Numbered from the stretch's first letter, positions 1 to 7,651 are shown. The stretch is DNA of 20,149 nt from an uncultured Faecalibacterium sp. (GCA_945982465.1 CAMFSB010000002.1:1-20149), one strand, 5' to 3'. Notes: generated from the letters alone by a model not told the origin. Translations and numbers: made by a program.

Positions 1-524
1 CCCGGGATGCAGCCGAACAGGTTCTTGCACGCGGCGGGCATGCCGGTCATCACATGGGTTTTCATTTTGGGCAGGTCGATGATAAAGTCCGCCTCCAGCA
101 CCGGGCGGATCAGTTCAAATTCATGGACCAGCACGCCGTTTTCCACCCGGCGCACGCCGCTTTCGCAGGCCGTGTAAGCCTGCACGCCCTCGGCGGCGCA
201 CACAGCGGCAAGGCCGGTGGTCTTATACATGGCCTCCATGCGGGCGGCGTTGTACAGCCCGCCCGGCGAATCCGCTACGGTGATGTTTTCGGGCCGGGCG
301 CCCCGGCGCACGCAGGCGTGGATCACCGCCCGCAGGATTTCGGGGTGGGTGGTCACCGCGTGGTCGGGCGCATGGCGGGCCAGCAGGTTGGGCTTGAGCA
401 GGATGCGGGTGTCCGGCCCGATGCGGCCGGGCGCGGCCAGCGCGGCAAACACCCGCTCCACCGCCGCTTCACAGACTGCGGGCGTATACTCCGCCGCCCG
501 GCATACCACGACCGAATGTTCCAT
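1..524 (-). CDS. DUF362 domain protein, C-terminus cut by window edge
   Basis: The reading frame is open from the ATG at 524 to the left edge (174 codons seen, no stop). It shows the usual DUF362 landmarks in order: KPNLL at residues 44-48, TVADSPGG at 82-89, then DLPKMKTH and KNLFGCIPG near the visible end. Family members are often linked to a C-terminal 2[4Fe-4S] ferredoxin domain; that part would lie outside the window and cannot be checked. The biochemical role of DUF362 proteins is not well defined. The start is supported by AAAAGGAG, whose last bases run into the TAA stop of the upstream aminotransferase (531-533), so only 6 bases separate the two genes and translation is probably coupled. 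It is the third gene of the Lrp-aminotransferase operon. The family call is firm; the function is unknown. Confidence 0.8.
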   Translation of the reverse strand, partial: MEHSVVVCRAAEYTPAVCEAAVERVFAALAAPGRIGPDTRILLKPNLLARHAPDHAVTTHPEILRAVIHACVRRGARPENITVADSPGGLYNAARMEAMYKTTGLAAVCAAEGVQAYTACESGVRRVENGVLVHEFELIRPVLEADFIIDLPKMKTHVMTGMPAACKNLFGCIP

Positions 525-530
525 CGGCAG

Positions 531-1709
531 TTACTCCTTTTCCGCGCGCAGCTCGGCCAAAAACTCGCCGATACGCCTGAGCGCTTCCTTCAGATGCTCC
601 ACCGAATAGGCGTAGCTGATGCGGCAGTACCCCTCGCCCGATGCGCCGAACGCATCGCCGGGCACCAGGGCCACCTGCTTTTTTTCCAGCAAAGCGGTGC
701 AGAACTGCTGGCTGGTCATGCCCGTGGATTTGATGCACGGGAAGCAGTAAAACGCGCCTTTTGGCTCAAAGCATTCCAGCCCCAGGTCGTTGAAGCCCTT
801 GACCACCAGCCGGCGGCGCTGGTTGTATTCGTCGCGCATGCGCTCGATCTCGCTGTCGCACTCCCGCAGTGCCACGATGGCCGCATACTGGCTGGTGGTG
901 GGGGCCGACATGATGGCGCTCTGGTGGATCTTGGTCATCACCTTGATGATGGGCTGCGGCCCTGCCGCGTAGCCCAGCCGCCAGCCGGTCATGGCGTACG
1001 CCTTGGAAAAGCCGTTCACCACAATGGTGCGCTCGGCCATGCCGGGCAGCGAGGCGATGGACACATGCTTTTCGCCGCCGTAATTCAGCTCGGCGTAGAT
1101 CTCGTCCGACAGCACCAGAATATCCGTGCCGCGCAGCACTTCGGCAATGGCCTCCAGATGCTCCCGTTCCATCACCGCACCGGTAGGGTTGTTGGGGAAC
1201 GGCAGGATCAGCAGCTTGGTGCGCGGGGTGATGGCGGCCTTGAGTTGCTCGGCCGTCAGGCGGAACTCATCCTCCTGCCGGCAGGCAATGTGCACCGGCA
1301 CGCCGCCCGAAAGGGTGGTAATGGGGTCGTAGCACACAAAGCACGGCTCGGGGATGATCACCTCGTCGCCGGGGGCCACCAGCGCGCGCACGCACATGTC
1401 AATGGCCTCGCTGCCGCCCACCGTCACCAGGATCTGGGTGGGGTCATAGCGCAGCTCCATGCGGCGCTGCAGGTAACGGGCGATCTCGGCGCGCAGTTCG
1501 GCCAGGCCGGCGTTGGCGGTGTAGCGGGTGCGGCCATGCTCCAGGCTGTCGATGCCCGCTTCCCGGATCGCCCAGGGGGTCTTGAAATCCGGCTCGCCCA
1601 CGCCCAGGCTGATGCAGTGGGGCATTTCGGCGGCCAGATCGAAAAACTTGCGGATGCCGGACGGGCGCATGGCCACCGCCGCGGGCGCAAGCAGCTTATC
1701 ATAATCCAT
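531..1709 (-). CDS. Class I/II PLP-dependent aminotransferase
   Basis: This 392-residue fold-type I aminotransferase resembles the aspartate/aromatic aminotransferase (AspC/PatA-like) group. It should transfer an amino group between an amino acid and a 2-oxoacid in the cytoplasm. Visible residues are PSGIRKFFDLA at the N-terminus, FPNNPTG (N174), SDEIY (D202, Y205), NGFSKAY with the PLP lysine at K236, and the carboxylate-binding arginine in CRISYAYS (about R363). I chose the ATG at 1709 because relatives begin this close to the PSGIRKFFD segment and because it overlaps the stop of the Lrp gene as TGATG, a classic coupled junction. An in-frame GTG at 1724 has its purine run too close to serve as a ribosome binding site. 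Substrate specificity cannot be read from the sequence. It sits between an Lrp-type regulator and a DUF362 protein. Confidence 0.93.
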   Translation of the reverse strand: MDYDKLLAPAAVAMRPSGIRKFFDLAAEMPHCISLGVGEPDFKTPWAIREAGIDSLEHGRTRYTANAGLAELRAEIARYLQRRMELRYDPTQILVTVGGSEAIDMCVRALVAPGDEVIIPEPCFVCYDPITTLSGGVPVHIACRQEDEFRLTAEQLKAAITPRTKLLILPFPNNPTGAVMEREHLEAIAEVLRGTDILVLSDEIYAELNYGGEKHVSIASLPGMAERTIVVNGFSKAYAMTGWRLGYAAGPQPIIKVMTKIHQSAIMSAPTTSQYAAIVALRECDSEIERMRDEYNQRRRLVVKGFNDLGLECFEPKGAFYCFPCIKSTGMTSQQFCTALLEKKQVALVPGDAFGASGEGYCRISYAYSVEHLKEALRRIGEFLAELRAEKE

Positions 1710-2203
1710 CACAGTACCGTGCACTCTCTTTCATCGATCTCTTCGGCGCCGAACATGCGGCCCTCGCGCTTGTAGGTGCGCAGCACAAAGTGCGTCGCGG
1801 TAGACAGCACATCGTCCAGCGGCGACAGGCGCTTTGCCACAAACAGCGCGATCTCCTGGAAGGTCTTGCCCTTGATGGTCAGCTGCAGATCGTAGCCGCC
1901 GCTCATCAGCAGAACGCTCTCCACCTCGTCGAACTCCGCGATGGTGTTGGCGATCTCGTCAAAGCCGCGGGACTTTTTGGGGCTGACGTGCAGCTCGATC
2001 ACGGCCTCCACGCGGTCGGCGCCGGCCTTTTCCCAGTCCACCAGCGTCTTGTAGCCCTTGATCAGCCCCTGTGCCTTGGCCAGGTCCATCATGGCCGACA
2101 CCTCGGCGGTGGATTTGTCCAGCATGGCCGCGATGTCCTCCAGCGGCAGCCGGGCGTTGTTTTCCAGAATTTTCAGCAGTTGCTCCATGGCTTTGTTTTC
2201 CAT
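1709..2203 (-). CDS. Lrp/AsnC family transcriptional regulator
   Basis: This 164-residue protein has the two-part Lrp/AsnC layout. Residues 1-50 form a helix-turn-helix with LPLEDIAAMLDKSTAEVSAMM, and residues 65-145 form the RAM effector-binding and oligomerisation domain (EAVIELHVSPKK, VLLMSGGYDLQLTIKG). A charged C-terminal tail ends in ECTVL. Members typically bind an amino acid and control amino-acid metabolism genes, often including their own. Here the gene leads an operon with an aminotransferase, so regulation of that operon is a reasonable inference. AAAGGAG lies 8 bases before the ATG at 2203; a GTG directly upstream (2206) is less well spaced. Its promoter is at 2290-2318. Ligand unknown. 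Confidence 0.92.
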   Translation of the reverse strand: MENKAMEQLLKILENNARLPLEDIAAMLDKSTAEVSAMMDLAKAQGLIKGYKTLVDWEKAGADRVEAVIELHVSPKKSRGFDEIANTIAEFDEVESVLLMSGGYDLQLTIKGKTFQEIALFVAKRLSPLDDVLSTATHFVLRTYKREGRMFGAEEIDERECTVL

Positions 2204-2289
2204 CACACGCGCTCCTTTGCCGGGGCCGGCGCGCGGGCTTTCCCCTCCCGCGCGGCGCAGCCCGCCTTAAAAATTGTACAGACAAGGCT

Positions 2290-2318
2290 ATTATAAAAAA
2301 ATTTCGCGCGAAAGTAAA
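2290..2318 (-). promoter_or_regulatory. Promoter of the Lrp-aminotransferase-DUF362 operon
   Basis: On the minus strand, TTTACT (2313-2318) and a perfect TATAAT (2290-2295) are separated by 17 bases. The spacer is almost filled by a 12-bp palindrome (separate entry). The start codon is about 87 bases downstream of the -10. Confidence 0.8.
2302..2313. promoter_or_regulatory. Perfect 12-bp palindrome TTTCGCGCGAAA, candidate operator
   Basis: The sequence is its own reverse complement and lies between the -35 and -10 of the minus-strand promoter, overlapping the first base of the -35. It is also upstream of the divergent plus-strand promoter. This is where an autoregulator could block RNA polymerase. 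The neighbouring Lrp-family product is the obvious candidate ligand, but no binding can be shown from sequence. Confidence 0.5.
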
Positions 2319-2327
2319 CCAAATCTC

Positions 2328-2356
2328 TTCGATTTCACGGCTGTATCTGCTATAAT
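2328..2356 (+). promoter_or_regulatory. Promoter of the ACT-UPF0210 operon
   Basis: A perfect TATAAT lies at 2351-2356. The best -35 at 17-base spacing is TTCGAT (2328-2333), which is poor, so activation by a regulator is possible. It is divergent from the Lrp promoter: the two -10 boxes are about 55 bases apart. Confidence 0.6.
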
Positions 2357-2447
2357 AAAGCTGTTTTTGCGCGCCGGCGCACCGCCGGCCCGTTCCGGGC
2401 GGCGCGCCGCCCGCCATTTTTTGAACAAAACAAGAGGGGGTACCGCC

Positions 2448-2717
2448 ATGAAAGCATTTGTTACCGTGATCGGCCACGACACCGTGGGCGTCATCGCCCG
2501 CGTATCCGGCCTGTGCAGCCAGCTGAACATCAACGTGGAGGATGTGACCCAAAGCGTTCTGCAGGGCATGTTCGCCATGATCATGCTGGTGGACCTGTCG
2601 GCCTGCAATGTCCCGCACGACGAAATGCACAAAGCCTTTGCGCGCCTTGCCGCCGAAATGGATATGCAGATCAATGTGACGCGCCAGGAAGTGTTCGACG
2701 CGATGCACACCATCTGA
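2448..2717 (+). CDS. ACT domain protein (UPF0237 family)
   Basis: This 89-residue protein is a single ACT domain, starting MKAFVTVIGHDTVGVIARV. The segment runs strand, helix, strand (LNINVEDVTQSVL), strand (FAMIMLVDLS), helix (EMHKAFARLAAEM), then a last strand. ACT domains usually bind amino acids and regulate a partner enzyme. The length fits the stand-alone UPF0237 family. AGAGGGGG precedes the ATG at 2448. Only 19 bases separate its TGA from the next gene, a UPF0210 protein; these two families are commonly found as a pair, so this is probably the regulatory subunit or sensor for that partner. Family and pairing are firm; ligand and process are unknown. Confidence 0.92.
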   Translation: MKAFVTVIGHDTVGVIARVSGLCSQLNINVEDVTQSVLQGMFAMIMLVDLSACNVPHDEMHKAFARLAAEMDMQINVTRQEVFDAMHTI

Positions 2718-2736
2718 CGCGGCGGAGGATTAAAGT

Positions 2737-4104
2737 ATGAGTATGTTTAAGTCGGGCGATATCCTTGAGACCATCGCCATGTTCACCCAGGAAAATCTGG
2801 ACGTGCGCACCGTGACCATGGGCATCAGCCTGCTGGACTGCATCGACCCCGACCCGCGCCGGGCCTGCGAAAAGGTGTACAGCAAGATCACCGCCAAAGC
2901 CGCGCGGCTGGTGCCTGTGGTGGAGAGCATTTCCGCCGAGTACGGCATTCCCATCATCAACAAGCGCATCAGCGTCACGCCCATCGCCATGCTGCTGGGC
3001 GCCTGCCCGGACGCCGACCCCGTGGACTTTGCCAAAGCGCTGGACGCGGCGGGCAAGGCCGTGGGCGTCAACTTTGTGGGCGGCTATTCGGCGCTGGTGC
3101 ACAAGGGCTTTTCGGCAGGCGACGCCCGCCTGATCGAATCCATCCCCCGCGCGCTGGCCCAGACCGACATCGTGTGCAGCTCGGTAAACGTGGGCAGCAC
3201 CAAAAGCGGCCTGAACATGGACGCCATCCGCATGATGGGCCGTGCCGTGCGCGCCGCCGCCGAGCAGACGGCCGACCGCCAGTGCATCGGCGCGGCCAAG
3301 CTGGTGGTGTTCTGCAACGCGCCCGAAGATAACCCCTTTATGGCGGGTGCGTTCCACGGCCCCGGCGAGCCGGACTGCGAGATCCATGTGGGCGTTTCGG
3401 GCCCGGGGGCGGTGCGTGCCGCCCTGGCCAAGCTGCCCAAGGACGCCCCCATCGACCAGGTGGCCGAGCTGGTCAAGCGCACCGCGTTCAAGATCACCCG
3501 TGTGGGCCAGCTTGTGGCAAACCTGGCCTCGCAGCAGCTGGGTGTGCCGGCGGGCATCATCGACCTGTCGCTGGCGCCCACCCCGGCCATTGGCGACAGC
3601 GTGGCCAACATTCTGGAGGAGATGGGCCTGGAGCAGTGCGGCTGCTGCGGCACCACCGCCTGCCTGGCGCTGCTCAACGACGCGGTGAAAAAGGGCGGCG
3701 TGATGGCCTCGAACCATGTGGGCGGGCTTTCGGGCGCGTTCATCCCGGTCAGCGAGGACGCCGGCATGATCGCTGCCGCCCAGAGCGGCTGCCTGACGCT
3801 GGAAAAACTGGAGGCCATGACCGCCGTGTGCAGCGTGGGCATCGACATGGTCATCATCCCGGGCGACACCGCCGCCGAGACCATCAGCGGCCTGATCGCC
3901 GACGAAGCCGCCATCGGCATGGTAAACTCCAAGACCACAGCCGTGCGCGTGATCCCGGCCATCGGCCGCAGGGCGGGCGAGGTGCTGGACTTCGGCGGCC
4001 TGCTGGGCTACGGGCCGATCATGCCGGTGAACACCGCCTCCTGCAAGACCTTTATCGACCGGGGCGGCCGCCTGCCCGCCCCCATGCAGGCGCTGAAAAA
4101 CTGA
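2737..4104 (+). CDS. UPF0210/DUF711 (PFL family) protein
   Basis: This 455-residue protein has the full family length. It starts [16 protein letters not shown] and has [28 protein letters not shown] and, near residues 300-310, the cysteine-rich [15 protein letters not shown] (C301, C303, C304). A glycine-rich ending reads [15 protein letters not shown]. The family has a TIM-barrel-like fold related to glycyl radical enzymes in shape only: I see no radical glycine motif (RVxG) at the C-terminus. Its enzymatic activity is not established. The ribosome binding site GGAGG sits before the ATG at 2737. It is the second and last gene of the unit with the ACT protein, closed by a terminator at 4149-4196. 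Confidence 0.92.
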   Translation: MSMFKSGDILETIAMFTQENLDVRTVTMGISLLDCIDPDPRRACEKVYSKITAKAARLVPVVESISAEYGIPIINKRISVTPIAMLLGACPDADPVDFAKALDAAGKAVGVNFVGGYSALVHKGFSAGDARLIESIPRALAQTDIVCSSVNVGSTKSGLNMDAIRMMGRAVRAAAEQTADRQCIGAAKLVVFCNAPEDNPFMAGAFHGPGEPDCEIHVGVSGPGAVRAALAKLPKDAPIDQVAELVKRTAFKITRVGQLVANLASQQLGVPAGIIDLSLAPTPAIGDSVANILEEMGLEQCGCCGTTACLALLNDAVKKGGVMASNHVGGLSGAFIPVSEDAGMIAAAQSGCLTLEKLEAMTAVCSVGIDMVIIPGDTAAETISGLIADEAAIGMVNSKTTAVRVIPAIGRRAGEVLDFGGLLGYGPIMPVNTASCKTFIDRGGRLPAPMQALKN

Positions 4105-4148
4105 CGCCCTGCCGGTCGTTCTCTGTTTTTCTGTATTGTACGAAATAT

Positions 4149-4196
4149 GCGCCGTGCCTTTGTGCAGTCTGTGCAAAGGCGCGGCGCAACTTTTTT
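4149..4196 (+). terminator. Rho-independent terminator after the UPF0210 gene
   Basis: Arms of 18 bases (4149-4166 and 4170-4187) pair around a 3-base loop, with a few G-U pairs. They are followed by six T (4191-4196), 45 bases after the stop codon. Confidence 0.88.
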
Positions 4197-4249
4197 GCAC
4201 TTGTGCGGCAGTAACGCGGTGTTTGTCACTGTTGCGGGGCGGCCGCTTT

Positions 4250-4258
4250 TGTTATAAT
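4250..4258 (+). promoter_or_regulatory. Extended -10 promoter of the GH79-like gene
   Basis: TGTTATAAT combines the extended -10 TG with a perfect TATAAT (4253-4258). No good -35 is found at 17-18 bases. TTGTCA (4223-4228) is close to consensus but 24 bases away. The surrounding 15 bases recur exactly at the CarD-like gene promoter (15247-15261). Confidence 0.7.
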
Positions 4259-4331
4259 GGAAATATCAGGAGCCGGACGCTTTTGTGCATCGCCGCTGCT
4301 CCGCCATACGATTGAAAAGGAGAGATTCAAT

Positions 4332-5834
4332 ATGGCTCAATTTGTCAAGCTGGCCCCCGACGCGCTGAAAGCGCTGCGCACGGTCAACCCCCGTCTGGTC
4401 TCGTACAATGTGGAGATGACCGAGGTCACCGGCGGTACGTTCTGGAAAGCCTATACCGAGGCGCAGGTGGACGGTACCGAAGAATTCCCCCCCATCGCCG
4501 ACTGGCGCGATATGGGCAACCTGCAGCAGTACTATCCGCCCATCGACCTGTACAACCCCCGCCTGCGCGCGCTGGCCAAGGAGTTGGGCGCCGCGTGGGT
4601 ACGCGTATCCGGCACCTGGGCCAACAAGACCTATTACGACTTTGACGGCCACACCGGCGGCCAGGTGCCCGAAGGCTTCCAGAACCTGCTGACCCGCGAG
4701 CAGTGGATCGGCGTGCTGGATTTCGTCAAGGCCATCGGCGCCAAGCTGCTGGTGTCCGTGGCCAACTGCCCGGGCATTCACAGCGCCGACCAGCCCTGGA
4801 CGCCCGAACAGGCCGAGCTGCTGTTCGGCCTGAGCAAGGAGTACGGCGTGCCGGTCAGCGCGGCCGAGTTCACCAACGAGCCCAACATGATGGCCCTGAG
4901 CGGCCTGCCGGCCGGCTACACCCCCGCCGACCACGAGCGCGACCATGACCTGTTTGCCAAGTGGCTGCGCGCCAACTATCCGGACTGCCTGCTGGTCGGC
5001 CCGTGCACGGTGGGCGACGCGATGATCGGCCCCCAGGCCAAGGGTGACAAGGTAGGCGGCGGCATCGCCTCGGCGCTGCAGATCGTTACCACCGATCAGC
5101 TCATCGGCAACTGCACCGAAAAGATCGACGTGTTCAGCTACCACTACTACAACGGCGTGTCCGAGCGCGGCGCCGCCATGGGCGGCCACTGGACGGCCGA
5201 CCAGAGCCTGACCGAAGCGTACCTGGCCGTGGCCGGCGACTGCGCCCGCCAGTACGCCCCGCTGCGCGACAAATACGTGCCCGGCGGCGAGATGTGGGTC
5301 ACCGAAAGCGGCGACGCCGGCTGCGGCGGCAACACCTGGGCTTCCACCTACATGGACGTGCCCCGCACGCTGAACGAGCTGGGCGAGTTTGCTTCCCTCA
5401 CCGACGGCGTGATCTTCCACAACACGCTGGCTTCCAGCGATTACGGCTACCTGAAGCACGGCAGCTTTGAGCCGCGGCCCAACTACTTTGCGGTGCTTCT
5501 GTGGAACCGACTGATGGGCACCACCGTGTACGACGCCGGCGAGCCCATCCGCGAGGGCGTGCACGTATACGCCCACTCCCGCAAGGACGGCAAGCCCGGC
5601 GCGGCCTACCTGATCATCAACAACTCCCTGACCGAGGCCACCACCGTGGAGCTGCCCGTGCCCGCCCAGCGCTACACGCTGGACGCCGAGGCCGTGCGCA
5701 GCCGCGTGATGCGGCTGAACGGCCAGCCCCTGACGCTGGGCGAAAACGACGCCCTGCCCGCCATGGAGCCCGCGGCCGCCCCCGCCGGCACGCTGGAGCT
5801 GGCCCCCGCCACCTGCACGTTCCTGATCGTGTAA
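4332..5834 (+). CDS. GH79-like glycoside hydrolase (heparanase/beta-glucuronidase type), intracellular
   Basis: This 500-residue protein has a (beta/alpha)8 clan-A layout. The proposed acid/base is E183 in AAEFTNEPNMM, and the proposed nucleophile is E325 in WVTESGDAGCGG. The segment FEPRPNYFAVLLWNRLMGTTV (from about residue 380) closely follows the heparanase pattern [20 protein letters not shown] that sits after its nucleophile. The last 90 residues look like the beta-sandwich cap (LIINNSLTEATTVELP). GH79 enzymes cleave glucuronides or 4-O-methyl-glucuronides; the substrate here is unknown. There is no signal peptide, so it should act in the cytosol on imported substrates. I chose the ATG at 4332 because AAAAGGAGA precedes it and the in-frame upstream codons lie over the promoter. 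It is monocistronic: its own promoter and a strong terminator separate it from the MFS gene. GH39 or GH30 are alternatives. Confidence 0.75.
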   Translation: MAQFVKLAPDALKALRTVNPRLVSYNVEMTEVTGGTFWKAYTEAQVDGTEEFPPIADWRDMGNLQQYYPPIDLYNPRLRALAKELGAAWVRVSGTWANKTYYDFDGHTGGQVPEGFQNLLTREQWIGVLDFVKAIGAKLLVSVANCPGIHSADQPWTPEQAELLFGLSKEYGVPVSAAEFTNEPNMMALSGLPAGYTPADHERDHDLFAKWLRANYPDCLLVGPCTVGDAMIGPQAKGDKVGGGIASALQIVTTDQLIGNCTEKIDVFSYHYYNGVSERGAAMGGHWTADQSLTEAYLAVAGDCARQYAPLRDKYVPGGEMWVTESGDAGCGGNTWASTYMDVPRTLNELGEFASLTDGVIFHNTLASSDYGYLKHGSFEPRPNYFAVLLWNRLMGTTVYDAGEPIREGVHVYAHSRKDGKPGAAYLIINNSLTEATTVELPVPAQRYTLDAEAVRSRVMRLNGQPLTLGENDALPAMEPAAAPAGTLELAPATCTFLIV

Positions 5835-5856
5835 TTCTCTGAACCAACCGGCGGCC

Positions 5857-5890
5857 AAAGGGCCGGGCGCAGACGCGCCCGGCCCTTTTT
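5857..5890 (+). terminator. Rho-independent terminator after the GH79-like gene
   Basis: A perfect 14-bp stem (5857-5870 with 5875-5888) has an AGAC loop and ends in five T (5886-5890), 22 bases past the stop. Confidence 0.93.
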
Positions 5891-5942
5891 GTGTGCCCGC
5901 ATCCCTGCGGACCGTTTCGGGGCACAGAACGTGAATGCCGTA

Positions 5943-5971
5943 TTGCCCCGTCCGGCATTTTGTGCTACACT
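5943..5971 (+). promoter_or_regulatory. Promoter of the MFS transporter gene
   Basis: TTGCCC (5943-5948), a 17-base spacer and TACACT (5966-5971), with TG at the extended -10 position (TGCTACACT). The start codon is 73 bases downstream. Confidence 0.72.
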
Positions 5972-6044
5972 TTCCAAGGCTTTGCGCGCCGGCCTCTTTT
6001 TTCACAGTACAACAGGCCGGTCATCGGCCAAGGAGGAACACAAT

Positions 6045-7205
6045 ATGATCCAATTGCTGCTTGCGGTTATTTATCTGTCTTTCATCAGCCTGGGCCTGCC
6101 CGACGCCCTGCTGGGCTCGGCCTGGCCCATCATGTACCCGGAGTTTGGCGTGCCGGTGTCCTACGCCGGCGCAATTTCCATGATTATCGCGGCGGGTACC
6201 ATCGTTTCCAGCCTGATGAGCGACCGGCTGACCTACGCGCTGGGCGCCGGCAAAGTCACCGCCCTCAGCGTGGGCATGACGGCCATGGCCCTGCTGGGCT
6301 TTTCGTTCAGCCATTCGTTCTGGCTTTTGTGCCTGTGGGCGATCCCTTACGGGCTGGGCGCCGGCAGCGTGGACGCGGCCCTGAATAACTATGTAGCGCT
6401 GCACTACAGCAGCCGCCACATGAGCTGGCTGCACTGCATGTGGGGTATTGGTGCGGCGGTCGGTCCTTCCATCATGGGGCGGGTGCTGGCCGGCGGCGCG
6501 CCCTGGAACATGGGCTACCGGATCGTGGGCCTGCTGCAGATCGCGCTGACCGCTGTGCTGCTGTTCAGCCTGCCGCTGTGGAAAGGCCGCACTGCCGCCA
6601 ACCCGGAATCCGGCGAAGCCGCCGGCCCGCTGCCGCTGCGGCAGGTGGTGGCCATTCCGGGTGCCAAGGCCGTGATGAGCGCGTTTTTCTGCTACTGCGC
6701 GCTGGAAAGCACCGCCGGCCTGTGGGCCAGCAGCTACCTGACGCTGTACCGCGGCGTGCCCGCCGCCACCGCCGCCGCCTTTGCCAGCCTGTTCTATCTG
6801 GGTATCACGGCAGGCCGGGCGCTGAACGGCTTTCTGACCTTGCGGCTGAGCGATTCGGCCCTGATCCACCTGGGCGAATGCGTGCTGGCGGTGGGCCTGG
6901 CCGCCCTGATCCTGCCGCTGGGGCAGACGGCGGCGCTGGCGGGCCTGGTGCTGGTGGGCGTGGGCTGCGCGCCCGTTTACCCCTGCCTGATCCACTCCAC
7001 CCCCATCCTGTTCGGGGCGGATAAGTCGCAGGCGCTGATCGGCGTACAGATGGCCAGCGCCTACACCGGCACCTGCCTGATGCCGCCGGTGTTCGGCCTG
7101 ATCGCCAACAACCTCTCGGTGGCGCTGTACCCGGTGTACCTGCTGCTGTTTCTGGCGGGCATGGCGGTCATGTACCAGCGGCTGTGCCGCGTGACCAGCC
7201 GCTGA
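6045..7205 (+). CDS. MFS transporter, sugar-type
   Basis: This 386-residue membrane protein has about 12 hydrophobic helices in two halves, joined by a hydrophilic loop near residues 185-205 (KGRTAANPESGEAAG). The opening LSFISLGLPDALLGSAWP is typical of the MFS branch related to fucose and other sugar permeases, and MSDRLTYALGAGKV holds the loop 2-3 motif with an arginine. WLHCMWGIGAAVGPSIMG forms the helix 5 region. It should be a secondary transporter in the cytoplasmic membrane. AGGAGG sits 9 bases before the ATG at 6045; the frame is open upstream but that DNA carries the promoter and terminator. The neighbouring cytosolic GH79-like enzyme suggests uptake of a glycoside or uronide, but the genes are transcribed separately. 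No hairpin terminator follows. Confidence 0.9.
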   Translation: MIQLLLAVIYLSFISLGLPDALLGSAWPIMYPEFGVPVSYAGAISMIIAAGTIVSSLMSDRLTYALGAGKVTALSVGMTAMALLGFSFSHSFWLLCLWAIPYGLGAGSVDAALNNYVALHYSSRHMSWLHCMWGIGAAVGPSIMGRVLAGGAPWNMGYRIVGLLQIALTAVLLFSLPLWKGRTAANPESGEAAGPLPLRQVVAIPGAKAVMSAFFCYCALESTAGLWASSYLTLYRGVPAATAAAFASLFYLGITAGRALNGFLTLRLSDSALIHLGECVLAVGLAALILPLGQTAALAGLVLVGVGCAPVYPCLIHSTPILFGADKSQALIGVQMASAYTGTCLMPPVFGLIANNLSVALYPVYLLLFLAGMAVMYQRLCRVTSR

Positions 7206-7260
7206 GCACAGGCACACAGCACCGCCGCGCCGCCCTGCCCGGCACATGGTTCGCACACTC

Positions 7261-7330
7261 CGGCACTAACCCAGCGCCTCCTCCCGCCAAAACACCGAAC
7301 CTCCCCCCGCAAAAACCACCAACCCACCGG
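7261..7330 (+). promoter_or_regulatory. C-rich, G-poor stretch, possible Rho utilisation site
   Basis: In 70 bases I count 37 C and 9 G, unlike the balanced GC around it. The stretch follows the MFS gene, which has no hairpin terminator before the next gene. C-over-G bias with little structure is what Rho prefers. Rho use in this organism is an assumption. Confidence 0.35.
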
Positions 7331-7364
7331 GCATACTGCCTGCAAAGGAAGGAGGTTTTGCTTT

Positions 7365-7571
7365 GTGAAGGCTTTTTACAAAATCTGCCTGGTGCTTCTG
7401 ATCATCGGCGGCATCAACTGGGGCCTGGTCGGCCTGTTCTCGTTCAACTGCGTGGGCTGGCTTTTGGGCGGCAGCGCGTCGATCCTCTCCCGTATTGTAT
7501 ATGTGATCGTCGGCGTGGCAGCCCTGTGCGCCATCCCCGACCTGTTCTCTTCCGACGGGGATTCCGTCTGA
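7365..7571 (+). CDS. DUF378 family small membrane protein
   Basis: This 68-residue protein starts MKAFYKICLVLLIIGGINWGLVGLF, the diagnostic DUF378 opening with the GGINWGLVG signature. Two membrane helices are visible, about residues 5-27 and 40-60, with a short acidic tail (SSDGDSV). The length is normal for the family, whose function is unknown. The start codon is GTG at 7365, chosen because AAGGAAGGAGG lies 9 bases upstream and relatives begin at this point. No convincing promoter is seen in the 159 bases after the MFS gene, so partial read-through from it is possible. A long perfect hairpin follows 39 bases after the stop. Confidence 0.88.
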   Translation: MKAFYKICLVLLIIGGINWGLVGLFSFNCVGWLLGGSASILSRIVYVIVGVAALCAIPDLFSSDGDSV

Positions 7572-7610
7572 TAAAACCCAAAAGCCCCGCTGAGGCGGCG
7601 GCCGTAAAAC

Positions 7611-7651
7611 AAGCGATCCTCCGTATGCTGCAGCCATACGGAGGATCGCTT
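7611..7651. terminator. 17-bp perfect hairpin after the DUF378 gene
   Basis: Arms 7611-7627 and 7635-7651 are perfect inverted repeats around a 7-base loop. The plus side ends in only three T, while the minus side runs into TTGTTTT. It may terminate in both directions, or be a repeat element instead of a plain terminator. Confidence 0.6.

Noticed and set aside
1710..1724. GTG start for the first aminotransferase
   Set aside because: The purine run AAAGAGA is directly against this GTG, and family members start at the ATG at 1709, which overlaps the previous stop.
54..1775. Long plus-strand open frame opposite the aminotransferase and DUF362 genes
   Set aside because: It has no family features and is His/Gln/Gly-rich, as expected for the antisense of a high-GC gene. 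The minus-strand genes have clear motifs and ribosome binding sites.
2671..4200. Minus-strand open frame opposite UPF0210
   Set aside because: Low-complexity His/Ala/Gly/Arg composition with no start signal; antisense shadow.
4266..6005. 579-codon minus-strand open frame opposite the GH79-like gene
   Set aside because: Antisense shadow: no motif, and it crosses a terminator and a promoter.
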